DNA of 8,172 nt from contig PLKY01000110.1 in NCBI GenBank assembly GCA_003140785.1, forward strand, positions 1 through 8,172. The letters run 5' to 3'. Made by a program: the position numbers and the translations under genes. Each line of letters begins with the position of its first letter. Within the stretch, counting starts at the first letter, position 1. This document shows, one piece after another, positions 6,230 through 8,172 of this stretch. Source of the DNA: Acidobacteriaceae bacterium (lineage in GTDB: Bacteria > Acidobacteriota > Terriglobia > Terriglobales > Acidobacteriaceae). Below the pieces are notes generated by a model. That model saw only the letters and a program-made list of their open reading frames with translations, did no database searches and was not told the DNA's origin.

Positions 6230-8155
6230 ATGCTCCATCAATCGCGTCGCTCTTTCCTCAAGACCAGTGCCGGCGCCGCCGGTCTCAGCCTGCTCGGTCG
6301 GTCTGCTCTTGCCGAAACTTTGTCCACGCAGATCCATGAGCCTGCCTCCGACCGGTTGATGCCATTTCCGTTCGATTCCGTGCGGCTGTCTCCCGGAGTG
6401 TTTCAACAGCAGGAAGAGATCAATGCGCGCTATCTCGATTCACTTGCCGTCGATCGCCTGCTGCATAGCTTCCGCGTGACGGCTGGTATCTCCTCGAGTG
6501 CAACACCCTACCAAGGCTGGGAGGCCCCAACCTGCGAATTGCGGGGGCACTTCAATGGCGGCCACTTCCTGTCCGCAGTTGCCCTGGCATCGGCAGGCTC
6601 CGGAAATACGGTATTGAAGGACCGGGGCGACGAGATTGTCGCAGGCCTCGGCGCATGCCAGAAGAAGATTGGGACGGGTTACCTGAGCGCTTATCCGACG
6701 GATTTGTTCGAGCACCTTGCGGAAGGGAAGCAGGTATGGGCGCCCTTCTACACCTGCCACAAGATCATGGCCGGCCTGCTCGACATGTATGTTTTGACCG
6801 GGAATACGAACGCTCTCGAAATCGCCGAGGGGATGGCCCGATGGGCAGGGGATTATTTCTGGCCGATCGGCACAGAGCAGCGCCAACGCATGCTGCGCGT
6901 TGAATACGGGGGCATGAACGAGGTTCTTGTGAATCTCGCGGCTCTGACGAAGAAGGATCGATACCTCGAGACAGCCCAGTTGTTCGAGCAGCCGAGCTTC
7001 CTCGACCCACTGGCGGAACGGCGCGACGATCTGCAGGGGCTGCATGCGAACACACACGTGCCGAAGATCATCGGCGCGGCTCGTATGTACGAGGTGACAG
7101 GGGACCATCGCTACAGGCAGATCGCCGAGTATTTCCTCGAAGAGGTGCTCACCGCCCGCGACTATGTCATCGGGAACACAAGCGTCGAGGAATTCTGGCG
7201 GACGCCGCCCGGACAATTGCAAGGCACTCTGCAATGGAAGAATGCAGAATGCTGCGTCGCCTACAACCTGATGAAGCTTGAACGCCTTGTCTTTGGCTGG
7301 ACAGGCGATGCGCGCTGGATGGATGCCTACGAGCGCGCTCTTTTCAATTGCCGGTTGGGAACACAGAACGGGCAGGGGCTAAAGCAGTACTTTTTCCCGC
7401 TTGCGGCCGGATACTGGCGTGCCTATCATACGCCCGAGGAATCTTTCTGGTGCTGTACCGGTACCGGTGTCGAGGAATTCGCCAAGTTCGCCGACACGAT
7501 CTACTTCCATCGCGGCAGCGATGTGTATGTGAACCAGTTCCTCGCATCAACGCTCGACTGGAAGGAAGAAGGTCTGTCCATCGAGCAGGTGACTCGGTTC
7601 CCGTTGGAGCAAGGGATAACACTCAAAGTGAAATCATCGAGCTCTACGGCCCGCACCATCCATGTGCGGATTCCGAGCTGGACGACGACCGAAGCCGAGG
7701 TGAAGATCAACGGCCGCTCTCTTGAAGCCGTCGCCGATCCTGGATCGTATCTCGCGCTTCGAAGAGTGTGGCACGACGGCGATACGATCGGCGTCCATCT
7801 TCCTATGAAACTGTGGACCGAGCCGCTTGCCGGAGACGACTCGATCCGGGCAGCATTGTATGGTCCTTTGGCTCTGGCTGCGGACCTGGGCTCAGGGCCT
7901 CCGCCGGACGGGCCGAACCGGCTGATCCACGATACGTTCCCAAAGGAGATTCCCGCAGCTGATCCCTTGCCGAAGGTTCCGGCGAAATCCGATGCCGATG
8001 CCTCGCAATGGATTCACGTCGATTCAACGTCGGAGTTGCACTTCCGGGCCGACGGTGAAACCGCGCAATACAACTTAATGCCGTTGCACCAGATTGCCGA
8101 TCAACGCTATGCGGTGTACTGGCAGCTGCGGGGCCAGACCGGCAAGAAGACCTAA
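6230..8155 (+). CDS. Tat-exported GH127 beta-L-arabinofuranosidase-type enzyme
   Basis: A 641-residue glycoside hydrolase of family 127 (formerly DUF1680). Known members release beta-L-arabinofuranose, and one acts on aceric acid in rhamnogalacturonan II. ATG 6230 was chosen because AGGAGA (6218-6223) precedes it and because it puts a textbook twin-arginine motif, SRRSFLK, at residues 5-11. A hydrophobic stretch and a cleavage site after SALA (residue 28) follow. The in-frame GTG at 6203 lacks such support. The (alpha/alpha) barrel runs from about 45 to 425 and beta domains follow. Active-site residues by comparison with Bifidobacterium HypBA1 are Glu340 and Cys342 (AECC), with Cys408-Cys409 in FWCCTGTG. 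These form the Zn-cysteine site, and Cys408 is the expected nucleophile. Glu321 in SVEEFW is the probable acid/base. The chain ends in the usual YAVYWQL motif, so it is complete. Its signal implies export in folded form with zinc already bound. GH146 is a related alternative family. Confidence 0.9.
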   Translation: MLHQSRRSFLKTSAGAAGLSLLGRSALAETLSTQIHEPASDRLMPFPFDSVRLSPGVFQQQEEINARYLDSLAVDRLLHSFRVTAGISSSATPYQGWEAPTCELRGHFNGGHFLSAVALASAGSGNTVLKDRGDEIVAGLGACQKKIGTGYLSAYPTDLFEHLAEGKQVWAPFYTCHKIMAGLLDMYVLTGNTNALEIAEGMARWAGDYFWPIGTEQRQRMLRVEYGGMNEVLVNLAALTKKDRYLETAQLFEQPSFLDPLAERRDDLQGLHANTHVPKIIGAARMYEVTGDHRYRQIAEYFLEEVLTARDYVIGNTSVEEFWRTPPGQLQGTLQWKNAECCVAYNLMKLERLVFGWTGDARWMDAYERALFNCRLGTQNGQGLKQYFFPLAAGYWRAYHTPEESFWCCTGTGVEEFAKFADTIYFHRGSDVYVNQFLASTLDWKEEGLSIEQVTRFPLEQGITLKVKSSSSTARTIHVRIPSWTTTEAEVKINGRSLEAVADPGSYLALRRVWHDGDTIGVHLPMKLWTEPLAGDDSIRAALYGPLALAADLGSGPPPDGPNRLIHDTFPKEIPAADPLPKVPAKSDADASQWIHVDSTSELHFRADGETAQYNLMPLHQIADQRYAVYWQLRGQTGKKT

Positions 8156-8172
8156 GAACCTGTCTAAAAACT

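Noticed and set aside
6046..6339. 97-codon + strand frame bridging the GH29 and GH127 genes
   Set aside because: It overlaps the ends of both confident genes in another frame, has no clear ribosome site, and is rich in Arg, Ser and Cys as expected of an out-of-frame translation.
6440..7234. 264-codon open frame on the minus strand inside GH127
   Set aside because: It lies wholly within a well-supported gene on the other strand, has no recognisable domain and fits the stop-poor antisense frames expected in GC-rich coding DNA. The same applies to the antisense frames at 5121-5726, 4485-5081, 3315-3923 and 475-936.
8156..8172. Terminal bases GAACCTGTCTAAAAACT resemble the kind of end seen on some insertion sequences
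   Set aside because: Only 17 bases are visible, with no partner repeat or transposase in the window. The similarity is an impression that only the downstream sequence could confirm.
1..8172. CRISPR array, tRNA, rRNA, transposase or phage-defence genes
   Set aside because: No regularly spaced repeats, cloverleaf-like sequence or rRNA segments were seen. All six genes belong to sugar transport and metabolism families.

Overview
This is a compact carbohydrate-utilisation locus: six genes, all on the + strand and apparently all full length. Moderate-to-high GC, third-position G/C preference, clear Shine-Dalgarno sites, a twin-arginine signal and the gene mix suggest a Gram-negative saprophytic soil bacterium. 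Acidobacteriota (Terriglobia/Acidobacteriaceae type) is my best guess. It rests on general protein flavour and not on any marker gene, so treat the taxon as tentative.

Layout. Positions 1-141 hold a promoter region with a perfect TTGACA box, followed by an aldo/keto reductase (142-1185). A 137-base gap rich in inverted repeats (1186-1322) precedes a tight three-gene run. This run is a zinc-dependent medium-chain dehydrogenase (1323-2381), a FucP-type sugar/H+ symporter (2391-3728, 9-base gap) and an RbsD/FucU-family sugar mutarotase-like protein (3721-4227, GTG start, 8-base overlap). A 116-base gap with two CGATAAC repeats leads to a secreted GH29 alpha-L-fucosidase (4344-6062). A 167-base gap with small palindromes leads to a Tat-exported GH127 beta-L-arabinofuranosidase-type enzyme (6230-8155). 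The window ends 17 bases after the last stop.

How the genes may work together (inference). Two exported glycosidases trim alpha-L-fucose and a beta-L-arabinofuranose-like sugar from plant glycans; rhamnogalacturonan II or arabinosylated, fucosylated glycoproteins would fit. The FucP-like permease imports the free sugar and the FucU-like protein equilibrates its anomers. The aldo/keto reductase and the dehydrogenase could then carry out a reduction-oxidation route from aldose through polyol to ketose, or separate oxidations. No isomerase, kinase, aldolase, dehydratase or regulator gene is in the window. The reductase lacks both side chains that normally bind the NADP 2'-phosphate and the dehydrogenase carries an NAD-type Asp. 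A redox-neutral NAD(H) cycle is therefore a testable idea.
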